DNA of 64,000 bases from Lactococcus hircilactis (GTDB lineage: Bacteria > Bacillota > Bacilli > Lactobacillales > Streptococcaceae). The translations under genes were made by a program, and so were the position numbers. Under the pieces are notes generated by a model, which worked only from the letters and a program-made list of their open reading frames with translations, ran no database searches and was not told the origin of the DNA. This document shows positions 54,957-63,630 of this stretch, piece by piece; within the stretch, counting starts at the first letter, position 1; every line of letters starts with the position of its first letter. The stretch lies in NCBI RefSeq assembly GCF_009601015.1, contig NZ_WITJ01000003.1:1-64000 (forward strand), read 5' to 3'.

Positions 54957-55937
54957 TTATTTTGTTTTGGTTGATTGATCTAAAACTGATTTTGGAATCG
55001 TGATTTGAAGTGCTTGAGCCGCTTTTGTGTTGATAATTGGTGTGGTATGATCATAAAAATCGACTGGAATTTGACTGACTTTTTTTCCTTTAAGAAGCGC
55101 TGCAGCAATTTTACCAGTTTGAATGCCTAGTTCCCGTTGGTTGATACTTACTGCAGCAAGTCCACCTTGTGTTACCATTGTATCAACAGAAGGAAAAACT
55201 GGAATTTTTGCTGCGTTTGTGATTTGGAGAACATTGTTAAAGGCAGACGCGATTGTGTTATCGTTGCCGATATAGAAAGCTTGGACTTCTTTAGATGCAA
55301 CATTGACGGTAGTTGTGATGTCATTAGATGAAGCAATCGCATACGTTTTTACAGTTAATCCGTTTTCTTTTGCTGCTTTTGTGAAGCTTTCAACTTGTGA
55401 TTTAGAGTTGGCTTCTGATGACGTGTAAAGCACACCCACCGTTTTTAGATTAGGCAGGATTTCTTTCATTAATTTGATTTCTTTAGCTACTGGAAATCGG
55501 TCAGAAACGCCCGTGATATTTCCTTTTGGATGACGTACATTTTTGACGAGATTTGCTCCGACTGGATCTGTGACAGCTCCCATTACGATAGGAGTTTGAC
55601 TTGTCGCATTAGCGAGTGCTTGAGCTGCTGGCGTTGCAATTCCGATGAGGACGTCATTTTTTTCTTGAACGAGTTGACTTGACATGGTTTGGAGTTTGGA
55701 TTGATCTGCTTCACCATTATAAAAATTAATTTTTGCATCAGCATACCCCTCTTTTTTCAGCTCATCTTTTGCTCCTTTAGTGATGGCATCCAGTGCTGGA
55801 TGGGTTACAAACTGTAAGATTCCAATTTTTACTTCTTTATTCGCGCTCTTTTTAGTGGTGATTTTGGGATATATCACTGCAACAATAGCGATGATGACGA
55901 TGATGACAATGGCGATGATCATTTTTTTATTTTTCAT
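54957..55937 (-). CDS. ABC transporter substrate-binding protein (ABC_sub_bind type)
   Basis: A 326-aa extracellular receptor with an N-terminal membrane anchor (residues 6-24) and the pattern IGILQFVTHPALDAITKGAKDEL...GEADQSKLQTMSSQLVQEKNDVLIGIATPAAQALANAT...PIVMGAVTDPVGANLV typical of the PF04392 family. No Cys follows the hydrophobic segment, so it is held by the uncleaved helix and not by a lipid, which is less usual in Gram-positives. First gene of the operon, 25 bp after a leader ORF. Confidence 0.87.
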   Translation of the reverse strand: MKNKKMIIAIVIIVIIAIVAVIYPKITTKKSANKEVKIGILQFVTHPALDAITKGAKDELKKEGYADAKINFYNGEADQSKLQTMSSQLVQEKNDVLIGIATPAAQALANATSQTPIVMGAVTDPVGANLVKNVRHPKGNITGVSDRFPVAKEIKLMKEILPNLKTVGVLYTSSEANSKSQVESFTKAAKENGLTVKTYAIASSNDITTTVNVASKEVQAFYIGNDNTIASAFNNVLQITNAAKIPVFPSVDTMVTQGGLAAVSINQRELGIQTGKIAAALLKGKKVSQIPVDFYDHTTPIINTKAAQALQITIPKSVLDQSTKTK

Positions 55938-55961
55938 TTTTATTTTCCTTATTATTTTCTG

Positions 55962-56081
55962 TCATTTATAGATGAATCGTTTTTCAAAAAGAAAGACCGA
56001 ACAGTCCAAAACTATCCGGTCTTTTTCTTTTAGAATCACCGGCATAGATACTTTTTGAAAGTCCTCCAAAATTGTATCCAT
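55962..56081 (-). CDS. possible 39-aa leader peptide across the attenuator hairpin
   Basis: From an ATG at 56081 (AGAAGG upstream) a 39-codon frame (MDTILEDFQKVSMPVIL...KRFIYK) runs to a TGA at 55962, 25 bp before the transporter gene. It spans the terminator-like hairpin, so ribosomes would open it. It has one Tyr and no Trp, so it is not a classic tryptophan leader. It may be chance. Confidence 0.35.
   Translation of the reverse strand: MDTILEDFQKVSMPVILKEKDRIVLDCSVFLFEKRFIYK
55992..56024 (-). terminator. terminator/attenuator hairpin in the transporter leader
   Basis: A 13-position stem (minus strand AAAGACCGGATAG with CTGTTCGGTCTTT, G-U pairs and one mismatch) with a 7-nt loop and then a T-rich run, 55 bp before the first gene. 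Upstream lie two alternative pairings of the same segment (TTGTAT/ATACAA and GATAC/GTATC), as expected of an attenuator. Confidence 0.65.
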
Positions 56082-56179
56082 GCCTTCTGCACAAATACAA
56101 CTTCAAAAATGCCAGCTTTGCCATGATTTGAAATTTGATTTTAACATTTTGATTTCACTTTTTCTGTGATTTTTTATTT

Positions 56180-56208
56180 AGTATAAACCAATCTTTGATA
56201 AAATGCAA
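56180..56208 (-). promoter_or_regulatory. promoter of the ABC transporter operon
   Basis: Minus strand TTGCAT (56203-56208), a 17-bp spacer, TATACT (56180-56185). It gives an untranslated leader of about 235 nt. The rest of the 410-bp gap to fbpA holds the leader and two palindrome copies. Confidence 0.8.
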
Positions 56209-56254
56209 GAGAAAAGTGAAGCAATTTGTGTTAAAATTAAGGTTAATGATTTTT

Positions 56255-56266
56255 GTCAGTACTGAC
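56255..56266. repeat. GTCAGTACTGAC palindrome copy
   Basis: In the divergent region between the ABC transporter promoter and fbpA, 60 bp from the next copy. Confidence 0.9.
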
Positions 56267-56314
56267 AGCCCTTTTTTAGTCAGCGGCTCCTATGCCAGAT
56301 TAAAATAAGTTTTT

Positions 56315-56326
56315 GTCAGTACTGAC
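56315..56326. repeat. GTCAGTACTGAC palindrome copy before fbpA
   Basis: It lies 8 bp upstream of the fbpA ribosome site. It creates a spurious in-frame TTG start (56313) for fbpA. Confidence 0.9.
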
Positions 56327-56348
56327 AAACAAGAAAAGAGGTCAATTC

Positions 56349-57971
56349 ATGTCCTTTGACGGCATTTTTTTACACCACATGACTGACGAATTAGTGCGCG
56401 CACTTAATGGCGGACGGATTCAAAAAGTCAATCAACCTTTTGAGCAAGAATTAGTGTTATCCATTCGATCAGAGCGTAAAACACAAAAACTTTTATTGTC
56501 AGCACATCCTACTTTTGGACGGGTTCAATTGACGACAACAGAATTTCAAAATCCACAAAATCCGAATAATTTTGTCATGATTCTAAGAAAATATTTGGCT
56601 GGGGCTTTAATTGAAAAAATCGAACAAATTGGAAACGATCGTCAAATTTGGTTTCATATTTCAAGTAAAGATGAAATTGGAGATCGCATCAAAATTGCAT
56701 TGGTTGTTGAGATTATGGGAAAACACAGCAACATTATTTTGCTTGACAAAACTTCTGAGCGCATCATTGAATCCATCAAACACGTTGGATTTTCTCAAAA
56801 TCAATATCGAACAATTTTGCCAGGATCATCTTATATTGCCCCACCACTTTCCAGTGAAAATAATCCTTTTGTCAGTACTGACGAAAAAATTTTCGAAGCC
56901 CTACAAACCAACACACTTCAAAAAACTTTTCAAGGGATCGGGCGTGACAGTTTAAAAGTTCTGTCAGTACTGACAGTTTCTGATTTTAAACAAATTCTAC
57001 AAACAAAATGTCCATCAATTTATGAAAACGATAGTTTTTCATCCATCAAACTATCAAATCCTTTAAAAACGTTTGATACACTTTCTGAAATGCTTGATTT
57101 TTACTATGATGATAAAGCTGAGCGCGATCGGGTTAAACAAATCGGAAGTGAAGTAATTAAGAAAGTACAAAACGAACTTAAAAAAAATCGTGAAAAATTA
57201 AAAAAACAAGAAAAAGAACTTTTAGCAACAGAAAATGCAGAAATTTATCGTCAAAAAGGAGAACTTTTAAACACGTTTTTACATCTTGTTCCAAATGATA
57301 AACCATTCGTAATCCTTGATAATTACTACACCAATGAACCGATAGAAATCGCGTTAGATCTCTCAAAAACTCCAGCTCAAAATGCGCAACGCTATTTTCA
57401 TCGCTATCAAAAATTAAAACAGGCGGTCAAATTTCTAAACGAACAAATTCTTAATACCAAACAAACGATCTCTTATCTGGAATCTGTAGAATCCAATCTC
57501 GAAAATGCAGACGTTCCTGAAATTGCAGATATACGCGAAGAATTAATTCAAACAGGATACATCAAACAAAAATATCGCAATAAAAAACAAAAAATGCTTC
57601 CTCCTGAAAAATACAGGGCAGATGATGGCACCGTGATTATTGTCGGAAAAAATAATTTACAAAATGAACAGGTCAGTTTCAAACTCAGTCGTAAAGGGGA
57701 TTTGTGGTTCCACGTTAAAGATATTCCAGGATCTCATGTGCTCATCACAGGAAATCCCCAGCCGTCAGATGAAACCATTACTTTTGCCGGAGAACTCGCA
57801 GCTTATTTTTCAAAAGCAAGAAATTCTAATCTTATTCAAGTTGATGTTTTAGAGGCTAAAAAGCTTCATAAACCTACTGGAACTGCGCCTGGATTTGTTA
57901 CTTATGATCGTGAAAAAACCATTCGTGTCACGCCAAATGAAGAAATCATTAAAGGTAGGAAAATAAAATGA
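56349..57971 (+). CDS. fbpA: NFACT-family protein RqcH/FbpA
   Basis: Rqc2 homologue (540 aa) that binds obstructed large ribosomal subunits and helps tag stalled chains with alanine; historically called fibronectin-binding protein A. NFACT-N (MSFDGIFLHHMTDELVRALNGGRIQKVNQP), a central coiled coil (about 280-430), and NFACT-R (FKLSRKGDLWFHVKDIPGSHVLI). The ATG at 56349 follows AAGAGGT; the in-frame TTG at 56313 lies in a palindrome and adds a non-conserved head. Two palindrome copies lie inside the gene, read in frame as VSTD and LSVLT. It overlaps rlmA by 4 bp. Confidence 0.92.
   Translation: MSFDGIFLHHMTDELVRALNGGRIQKVNQPFEQELVLSIRSERKTQKLLLSAHPTFGRVQLTTTEFQNPQNPNNFVMILRKYLAGALIEKIEQIGNDRQIWFHISSKDEIGDRIKIALVVEIMGKHSNIILLDKTSERIIESIKHVGFSQNQYRTILPGSSYIAPPLSSENNPFVSTDEKIFEALQTNTLQKTFQGIGRDSLKVLSVLTVSDFKQILQTKCPSIYENDSFSSIKLSNPLKTFDTLSEMLDFYYDDKAERDRVKQIGSEVIKKVQNELKKNREKLKKQEKELLATENAEIYRQKGELLNTFLHLVPNDKPFVILDNYYTNEPIEIALDLSKTPAQNAQRYFHRYQKLKQAVKFLNEQILNTKQTISYLESVESNLENADVPEIADIREELIQTGYIKQKYRNKKQKMLPPEKYRADDGTVIIVGKNNLQNEQVSFKLSRKGDLWFHVKDIPGSHVLITGNPQPSDETITFAGELAAYFSKARNSNLIQVDVLEAKKLHKPTGTAPGFVTYDREKTIRVTPNEEIIKGRKIK
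56871..56882. repeat. GTCAGTACTGAC palindrome inside fbpA (first)
   Basis: Within codons for PFVSTDEK, in a part of the protein that should tolerate change. Confidence 0.9.
56963..56974. repeat. GTCAGTACTGAC palindrome inside fbpA (second)
   Basis: Extended to CTGTCAGTACTGACAG. In codons for LSVLTVSD, 92 bp from the previous copy. Confidence 0.9.
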
Positions 57972-58801
57972 TAAGCATATTAAAATGTCCTGTGTGTGGG
58001 GAAATATTAGAAAGAAAAGAACGCGTTTTCTTATGTTCCAACGCTCATTCGTTTGATTTGGCAAAAGAAGGTTACTTAAATTTAGTGCTAAATGCGAAAA
58101 AAACCGCCGGAGATGCGAAGGAAATGATGACTGCACGACGCAATTTTTTAGCGCACGGATACTACAGTCCATTGTCTGACGCACTCAACGCTACACTTCT
58201 TGACGCATGCTCAAAAATCGCTTTACCACAACCTTCAATCGTTGACATCGGCTGTGGTGAAGGATATTATCTTTCAAGGTTTCAAGAGAAAACCGATCAA
58301 AATTTTGACGGTTACGGTCTTGACATCAGCAAAATTGGGATTCGCATGGCCGCAAAGCGCGATAAAAATCTTCAATGGATTGTTGCAAATTTTGCTCATT
58401 TACCTTTTATGGATCACTCGATCTCCATTCTTTTATCCATGTTTGCTGAATACTCCGTTGAAGAAATGGACCGGATTTTAACACAAGATGGTGCAATTGT
58501 CATTGTCCGTGCGGGATCAAACCATCTCATTGAGCTAAAAAACATCATCTATCCTGTCATCCACGAAAAGGAAAAATCAGAAACCATCAAACCCTTTTTC
58601 GACTATGATATTCAACGCCACACCCTAAGTTATCAAGTGTTAATTACATCAAAGGAAGATCTGATGAGTTTATTATTAATGACGCCTCACTACTGGAAAA
58701 TAAAACCCAGCGGATTAGCGCATTTGAAAACTTACGACCAGCTCACCGTCACAGTTAATATCGAAATTGATTTATTATATCGAAAAATTCATATCCAATA
58801 A
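57968..58801 (+). CDS. rlmA: 23S rRNA (guanine-N1) methyltransferase, RlmA type
   Basis: SAM-dependent methylase of 277 aa. An N-terminal zinc site is made of CPVCG and LCSNAHSFD (three Cys and a His), then the AKEGYLNLVL signature. The Rossmann motif I is SIVDIGCGEGYYLSRF. The family methylates G745 or G748 in domain II of 23S rRNA, near the macrolide site. Translationally coupled to fbpA (ATGA overlap). Confidence 0.9.
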   Translation: MISILKCPVCGEILERKERVFLCSNAHSFDLAKEGYLNLVLNAKKTAGDAKEMMTARRNFLAHGYYSPLSDALNATLLDACSKIALPQPSIVDIGCGEGYYLSRFQEKTDQNFDGYGLDISKIGIRMAAKRDKNLQWIVANFAHLPFMDHSISILLSMFAEYSVEEMDRILTQDGAIVIVRAGSNHLIELKNIIYPVIHEKEKSETIKPFFDYDIQRHTLSYQVLITSKEDLMSLLLMTPHYWKIKPSGLAHLKTYDQLTVTVNIEIDLLYRKIHIQ

Positions 58802-58819
58802 AATTTCAATAAAAAGTGC

Positions 58820-58848
58820 TTTCACATTGCACTGTTTTTTGATATAAT
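58820..58848 (+). promoter_or_regulatory. promoter of the nupABC operon
   Basis: TTTCAC (58820-58825), a 17-bp spacer, TATAAT (58843-58848). The leader of about 130 nt up to 58988 contains short pairings (CCGTTAACCG, CCGTTAA with TTACGG) but no riboswitch class I recognise. Confidence 0.7.
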
Positions 58849-58988
58849 GAGTTGTATTTATTTTCCGTTAACCGCTGATACGACGGGCTTTCGATGGTGT
58901 TGTTTTTCAGAAATATTTACGGCATAATTTGACAGGAATTGAAATATATTTTAAATAAATGTCATATATTTTATAGTAAGGAGCCAAA

Positions 58989-60512
58989 ATGGCCAACGAA
59001 AATGTAATCGAAATGATTAACGTTACCAAAAGATTTGGTAATTTTGTTGCAAACGACAACATCAATCTTGAGCTTCGAAAAGGTGAGATTCACGCTTTGC
59101 TTGGTGAAAATGGTGCAGGAAAATCAACGCTGATGAATATTTTATCAGGGTTATTAGAGCCAACCGAGGGCGAAATTCATGTAAAAGGAAAACTCGAAAA
59201 AATCGATTCTCCCTCCAAAGCGGCAAATCTTGGAATTGGAATGGTACACCAACATTTTATGTTAGTTGATGCTTTTACCGTCACAGAAAATATCATTCTT
59301 GGAAGCGAAACAACAAAAGGAATCTCACTTGATTTAAAGACAGCACGTCAAAAAATTGTTGAATTATCTGAAAAATACGGACTTGCTGTGGAACCAGATG
59401 CGTACATCAGAGATATTTCTGTCGGACAGCAACAGCGAGTTGAAATATTAAAAACGCTTTATCGCGGTGCAGACATCCTGATTTTAGACGAACCAACAGC
59501 AGTTTTGACTCCTGCTGAAATCCTTGAATTAATCGATATTTTACACAATTTGATCAAAGAAGGAAAATCAATTATTCTCATCACTCACAAACTAGACGAA
59601 ATTCGTGCCGTAGCAAATCGCATTACAGTGATTCGGCGTGGAAAGTCCATCGAAACGGTGGAGTTAGGTGATAAATCCAATAAAGAACTTGCAGAAATGA
59701 TGGTGGGACGTTCTGTTTCTTTCACTACTGAAAAAGAACCTGCTCATCCAAAAGGGATTGTTTTAGATGTCGAATCACTCAAAGTGAAAGAATCACGTGG
59801 ATCATTTGCTGTTAAAGGATTATCTCTTCAAGTACGTGCTGGTGAAATTGTCGGAATCGCTGGAATTGATGGCAATGGACAAACAGAACTCATCAAGGCC
59901 ATCACAGGATTAATGAAAGTTGATTCTGGGAAAGTGACCCTCAAAGGTAAAGACATCACCAATCAACGCCCCCGTAAAATCACAGAACAATCGGTTGGAC
60001 ACGTGCCAGAAGATCGCCACCGTTATGGCTTAGTTTTACAAATGACCGTTGCTGAGAATATGGCTTTACAAACTTATTATCAAGCACCATTTAGTAAATT
60101 TGGATTTCTGGATTACAACAAAATGAATGCAAAAGCACGCGCATTGATGGAAGAATTTGATGTGCGCGGTGCAGGTGAACTCATTTCTGCTGCTTCTTTG
60201 TCTGGCGGAAATCAACAAAAGGCCATTATCGCGCGTGAAATAGATCGAGACCCTGATTTATTAATTGTCAGCCAACCCACTCGAGGACTTGATGTAGGCG
60301 CTATTGAATATATTCATAAACGACTCATTCAAGCACGAGATGAAGGAAAAGCAGTGCTTGTTGTTTCCTTTGAGCTGGATGAAATCCTTAACGTCTCTGA
60401 TCGGATTCTTGTCATTCACGATGGCAAAATCCAAGGTGAAGTTACTCCTGAAACAACAAATAAACAAGAACTTGGCATACTAATGGTCGGAGGTAAGATT
60501 AATGAGCAGTAA
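58989..60512 (+). CDS. nupA: nucleoside ABC transporter ATP-binding protein
   Basis: A 507-aa double ATPase of the ribose/nucleoside type. The first half has LLGENGAGKSTLMNIL, ISVGQQQRVEILKTL and ILILDEPTAVLTP. The second half has AGIDGNGQTELIKAI, SLSGGNQQKAIIAREI and LIVSQPTRGLDVGA. Strong AAGGAG before the ATG. The BmpA-type lipoprotein receptor is not next to it, so the receptor gene must lie elsewhere. It overlaps the next gene by 11 bp. Confidence 0.92.
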   Translation: MANENVIEMINVTKRFGNFVANDNINLELRKGEIHALLGENGAGKSTLMNILSGLLEPTEGEIHVKGKLEKIDSPSKAANLGIGMVHQHFMLVDAFTVTENIILGSETTKGISLDLKTARQKIVELSEKYGLAVEPDAYIRDISVGQQQRVEILKTLYRGADILILDEPTAVLTPAEILELIDILHNLIKEGKSIILITHKLDEIRAVANRITVIRRGKSIETVELGDKSNKELAEMMVGRSVSFTTEKEPAHPKGIVLDVESLKVKESRGSFAVKGLSLQVRAGEIVGIAGIDGNGQTELIKAITGLMKVDSGKVTLKGKDITNQRPRKITEQSVGHVPEDRHRYGLVLQMTVAENMALQTYYQAPFSKFGFLDYNKMNAKARALMEEFDVRGAGELISAASLSGGNQQKAIIAREIDRDPDLLIVSQPTRGLDVGAIEYIHKRLIQARDEGKAVLVVSFELDEILNVSDRILVIHDGKIQGEVTPETTNKQELGILMVGGKINEQ

Positions 60513-61572
60513 GACAAAAACAATTCTTGTGCCCATCATTGCAGTCCTTGCAGGATTTGTACTTGGTGCAATCATCATGTTAATTTTTGGATTTAATCCG
60601 ATTTGGGGATACGAAGACCTCTTTATTTCTGCATTGGGAAATTCACGTGCAATCGGCGAAACAATTCAAACTGCAGGGCCATTAATTCTTGAAGCACTTG
60701 CCTTTTCAATTGCGATGAAAGCAGGACTTTTTAATATTGGAATGTCTGGACAAGCGCTATCTGGCTGGCTCTTTTCGATGTGGTTTGCCCTTTCTTTTCC
60801 AGATATTCCTCGACTGATCATGATTCCATTAGTGATCATCATTGGGATGATTTTTGGGGCAATCATGGGGTTCATTCCTGGTGTATTACGCGCATTACTT
60901 GGAACCTCAGAAGTCATCACAACCATCATGTTGAACTATATCATTCTTTACTTTTCAACCTTCGTGGTTCACAATGTCATGGCTAAAAAATTAATTATGG
61001 CCACTTCTGTTGACCAAACAAACCCTGTTGGTTCAAACGCCACTTTCCGTGCGCAATGGTTATCCAACTTAACGAATAGCTCGACACTTAACATCGGGAT
61101 TTTCATTGCCCTTATCGCCCTCGTTGTAATGGCCGTGACTTTCTCTAAAACCACACTCGGATATGAAATTAATGCCGTTGGGTTAAATCCGGATGCTTCT
61201 GAATATGCTGGAATTTCCTCAAAACGAACAATTATCTTATCAATGGTTGTTGCTGGAGCTTTGGCTGGACTTGGTGGCGTGGTTTATGGTTTTGGTTACA
61301 TGCAAAATTTCGTCGTTCAAACAGGTTCACTTGACATTGGATTTAATGGAATGGCTGTTGCACTTCTTGGAGGTAATAATCCGATTGGTATTTTGTTTGC
61401 CGGACTTCTCTTTTCAATTTTACAAACCGGTGCACCTGGAATGATGACAGACTCTATTCCACCACAGATTATTCAAGTTGTTACGGCAGCCATCATCTTC
61501 TTTATTGCCATTAAGTTTGTAATTGAAGTGATTCTTCCAAAATCCAAGAATAAAGGAGAACAAGTAAAATGA
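60502..61572 (+). CDS. nupB: nucleoside ABC transporter permease
   Basis: A 356-aa membrane protein with about 9-10 segments and the BPD_transp_2 signature (ALAFSIAMKAGLFNIGMSGQALSGW; GVLRALLGTSEVITTIMLNYI; ALAGLGGVVYGFG). One half of the uptake channel for nucleosides, paired with NupC. It overlaps nupA by 11 bp and nupC by 4 bp. Confidence 0.92.
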   Translation: MSSKTKTILVPIIAVLAGFVLGAIIMLIFGFNPIWGYEDLFISALGNSRAIGETIQTAGPLILEALAFSIAMKAGLFNIGMSGQALSGWLFSMWFALSFPDIPRLIMIPLVIIIGMIFGAIMGFIPGVLRALLGTSEVITTIMLNYIILYFSTFVVHNVMAKKLIMATSVDQTNPVGSNATFRAQWLSNLTNSSTLNIGIFIALIALVVMAVTFSKTTLGYEINAVGLNPDASEYAGISSKRTIILSMVVAGALAGLGGVVYGFGYMQNFVVQTGSLDIGFNGMAVALLGGNNPIGILFAGLLFSILQTGAPGMMTDSIPPQIIQVVTAAIIFFIAIKFVIEVILPKSKNKGEQVK

Positions 61573-62522
61573 ATTTAGTCAATACCTTGCAAATCATTGT
61601 TGCAAATATGCTTATTTATTCAACTCCATTGATTTTTACTTCTATCGGTGGTGTTTTCTCAGAACGAGGTGGCATTGTAAATGTCGGACTTGAAGGAATC
61701 ATGACCATGGGTGCCTTTGGTTCGGTAATCTTTAATTTAACCACCGCAAGTATCTTTGGAAGTATGACACCTTGGATTTCCATCCTATTTGGTGCATTGA
61801 TTGGTGCACTCTTTGCATCATTACATGCTGTTGCGACGGTTAATCTTAGAGCGGATCATATTATTTCGGGGACAGTCTTAAATTTGATGGCACCAGCACT
61901 TGGTGTGTTCTTGGTGCAAGTCATTTACAAACAAGGACAGATCAATATAAACCAACAAATCGGATACTGGAATTTTCCTCTCCTCAATAAAATCCCTGTG
62001 ATTGGAAAAATATTTTTCACTCAAACTTCTCTTCCTGCATTTATTGCCATCGTCATCGCTTTTATCGCTTGGTATGTTTTGTTTAAAACGCGTTTTGGAC
62101 TTCGGTTACGTTCTGTTGGAGAAAATCCTCAAGCGGCGGATACACTTGGGATTAACGTTTATGCTTATCGTTGGGCAGGTGTTTTAATTTCTGGCGTACT
62201 CGGAGGAATCGGAGGAGCGATTTATGCACAAGCAATTTCTGGAAACTTCTCTGTTTCTACTATCGTTGGTCAAGGATTTATCTCATTAGCAGCCATGATT
62301 TTTGGAAAATGGAATCCAATCGGTGCAATGCTTGCATCACTTCTGTTTGGATTATCTACTTCACTTGCAGTAGTGGGTGGACAAATTCCTGGAATTAAAG
62401 AAATTCCATCAACCTTCCTGCAGATGTTACCTTATGTTGTTACCATCGTCGTTTTGGCTCTTTTCCTTGGAAAAGCAGTCGCGCCAAAAGCAGATGGAAC
62501 AAATTATATTAAATCGAAGTAA
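61569..62522 (+). CDS. nupC: nucleoside ABC transporter permease
   Basis: The second permease, 317 aa, same family (FSERGGIVNVGLEGIMTMGAFG; AVATVNLRADHIISGTVLNLMAPALG; GVLGGIGGAIYAQ). Last gene of the operon, followed within 15 bp by a bidirectional terminator built on the palindrome repeat. Confidence 0.92.
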   Translation: MNLVNTLQIIVANMLIYSTPLIFTSIGGVFSERGGIVNVGLEGIMTMGAFGSVIFNLTTASIFGSMTPWISILFGALIGALFASLHAVATVNLRADHIISGTVLNLMAPALGVFLVQVIYKQGQININQQIGYWNFPLLNKIPVIGKIFFTQTSLPAFIAIVIAFIAWYVLFKTRFGLRLRSVGENPQAADTLGINVYAYRWAGVLISGVLGGIGGAIYAQAISGNFSVSTIVGQGFISLAAMIFGKWNPIGAMLASLLFGLSTSLAVVGGQIPGIKEIPSTFLQMLPYVVTIVVLALFLGKAVAPKADGTNYIKSK

Positions 62523-62532
62523 TCGAATTACA

Positions 62533-62568
62533 AAACAACCCGTTGTCAGTACTGACAGCGGATTGTTT
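62533..62568. terminator. bidirectional terminator built around a GTCAGTACTGAC palindrome
   Basis: The core GTCAGTACTGAC (62545-62556) is extended by CG/CG and by AAACAA/TTGTTT outer stems. A T-run follows on the plus strand, and the stem abuts the stop of the minus-strand LysR gene. It serves nupC and probably the LysR gene. Confidence 0.8.
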
Positions 62569-63498
62569 TTATTTTTCCTCAAAGACATGAAAACCATAAC
62601 TTTTTATATGATGATTAAGTAAATCTAAATATTTTTTAGCTGTTTCACTCATTTCAATCTTTTTGTGTTTTAAATATCCCAAAGTAATCGTATCTTCAAC
62701 TTCCAGTGGAATCGCAATAATTTTTTCATCATTCAGTTGATTACTAATAATCCCTGAACTGATCGTATAACCATTTAAACCAATCATTAAGTTAAAAATT
62801 GTTGCTCGATCACTCACTTGGATACTTTTTTTATGTGCTAAAGGACTCAGAATCTCTTCTGAAAAATAAAATGAATTCGTATCCCCCTGCTCATAAGAAA
62901 GGTAGGGGAAATCTTCTAAATCAGAAAGCTTAATGCTTTTCTTTTTTGTCAATGGATTGTCTCGTCCCACAAAAATATGCGGTTTCGCTTCAAATAATGG
63001 AGTAAATTCTAATGATTTTTCAGAGATCAACCGTTTCAATACTGTTTTATTAAAAGCATTGAGATAAATAACCCCTAACTCACTGCGAAAACTTTGAATA
63101 TCATTTAATACATTTTCTGTTTGAGTTTCTCGTAAGGTAAAGTGATACTGCTCTCCTCCGAGCTGTTTAACCAATTCAACAAAAGCGTGCACTACAAACG
63201 CGTAATGTTGGCCAGAGACACTGAAAATCTGTTTGCGTTGCATTTCTGTTTTGAAATGCTCATCTAAAAGATTCACTTGGTCCAACACCGAACGGGAATA
63301 GTTTATAAACTCACGTCCTGTATCCGTTAATGTAATCCCAACTTTACTGCGATAAAAAAGTTGAACATGGTACTCTTCTTCTAAATCTTTCATCGCTTGG
63401 GACAAGGAGGGTTGACTAATAAAGAGTTTTTTGGCTGCCTCATTAATTGATCCAGTTTCTGCGATTTTTTCTAAATATTGCAATTGTTGAATTCTCAT
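62569..63498 (-). CDS. LysR-family regulator, divergent from metE
   Basis: A 309-aa LysR protein with an N-terminal HTH (MRIQQLQYLEKIAETGSINEAAKKLFISQPSLSQAMKDLEEEYHVQLFYR) and a periplasmic-binding-like effector domain. The divergent position to metE suggests control of methionine or cysteine genes, like FhuR/CmbR of Lactococcus. The ATG at 63498 with GAGG 5 nt upstream is preferred; a GTG at 63504 adds two residues. Confidence 0.87.
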   Translation of the reverse strand: MRIQQLQYLEKIAETGSINEAAKKLFISQPSLSQAMKDLEEEYHVQLFYRSKVGITLTDTGREFINYSRSVLDQVNLLDEHFKTEMQRKQIFSVSGQHYAFVVHAFVELVKQLGGEQYHFTLRETQTENVLNDIQSFRSELGVIYLNAFNKTVLKRLISEKSLEFTPLFEAKPHIFVGRDNPLTKKKSIKLSDLEDFPYLSYEQGDTNSFYFSEEILSPLAHKKSIQVSDRATIFNLMIGLNGYTISSGIISNQLNDEKIIAIPLEVEDTITLGYLKHKKIEMSETAKKYLDLLNHHIKSYGFHVFEEK

Positions 63499-63509
63499 GA
63501 CCACCTCTA

Positions 63510-63526
63510 TATAGTTAATACCTATA
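63510..63526. promoter_or_regulatory. LysR-type dyad between the regulator and metE
   Basis: TATAG-N7-CTATA, a short dyad of LysR size (63510-63526), just upstream of the regulator gene. The metE promoter has a TATACT at 63572-63577 but no good -35, as expected if it needs an activator. Confidence 0.5.
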
Positions 63527-63630
63527 ATATATCACAAAAAATATATATTATCTATAATTTCAATTTCGTGCTATACTATTTTCATACTAAAAATGAATAG
63601 AAAAGCAAGTTTTGCTATGGAGAATGACTG

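Noticed and set aside
55960-56210. T-box or tryptophan attenuator before the ABC transporter
   Set aside because: No T-box core sequence is visible, and the leader ORF contains no Trp and one Tyr only.
56313-56348. TTG start of fbpA giving MSVLTNKK...
   Set aside because: The codons are the palindrome repeat. The ribosome site and conserved MSFDGIFLHH start point to 56349.
58849-58988. Purine riboswitch in the nupABC leader
   Set aside because: The expected conserved core and paired stems of the purine class are not present. Only short pairings are visible.
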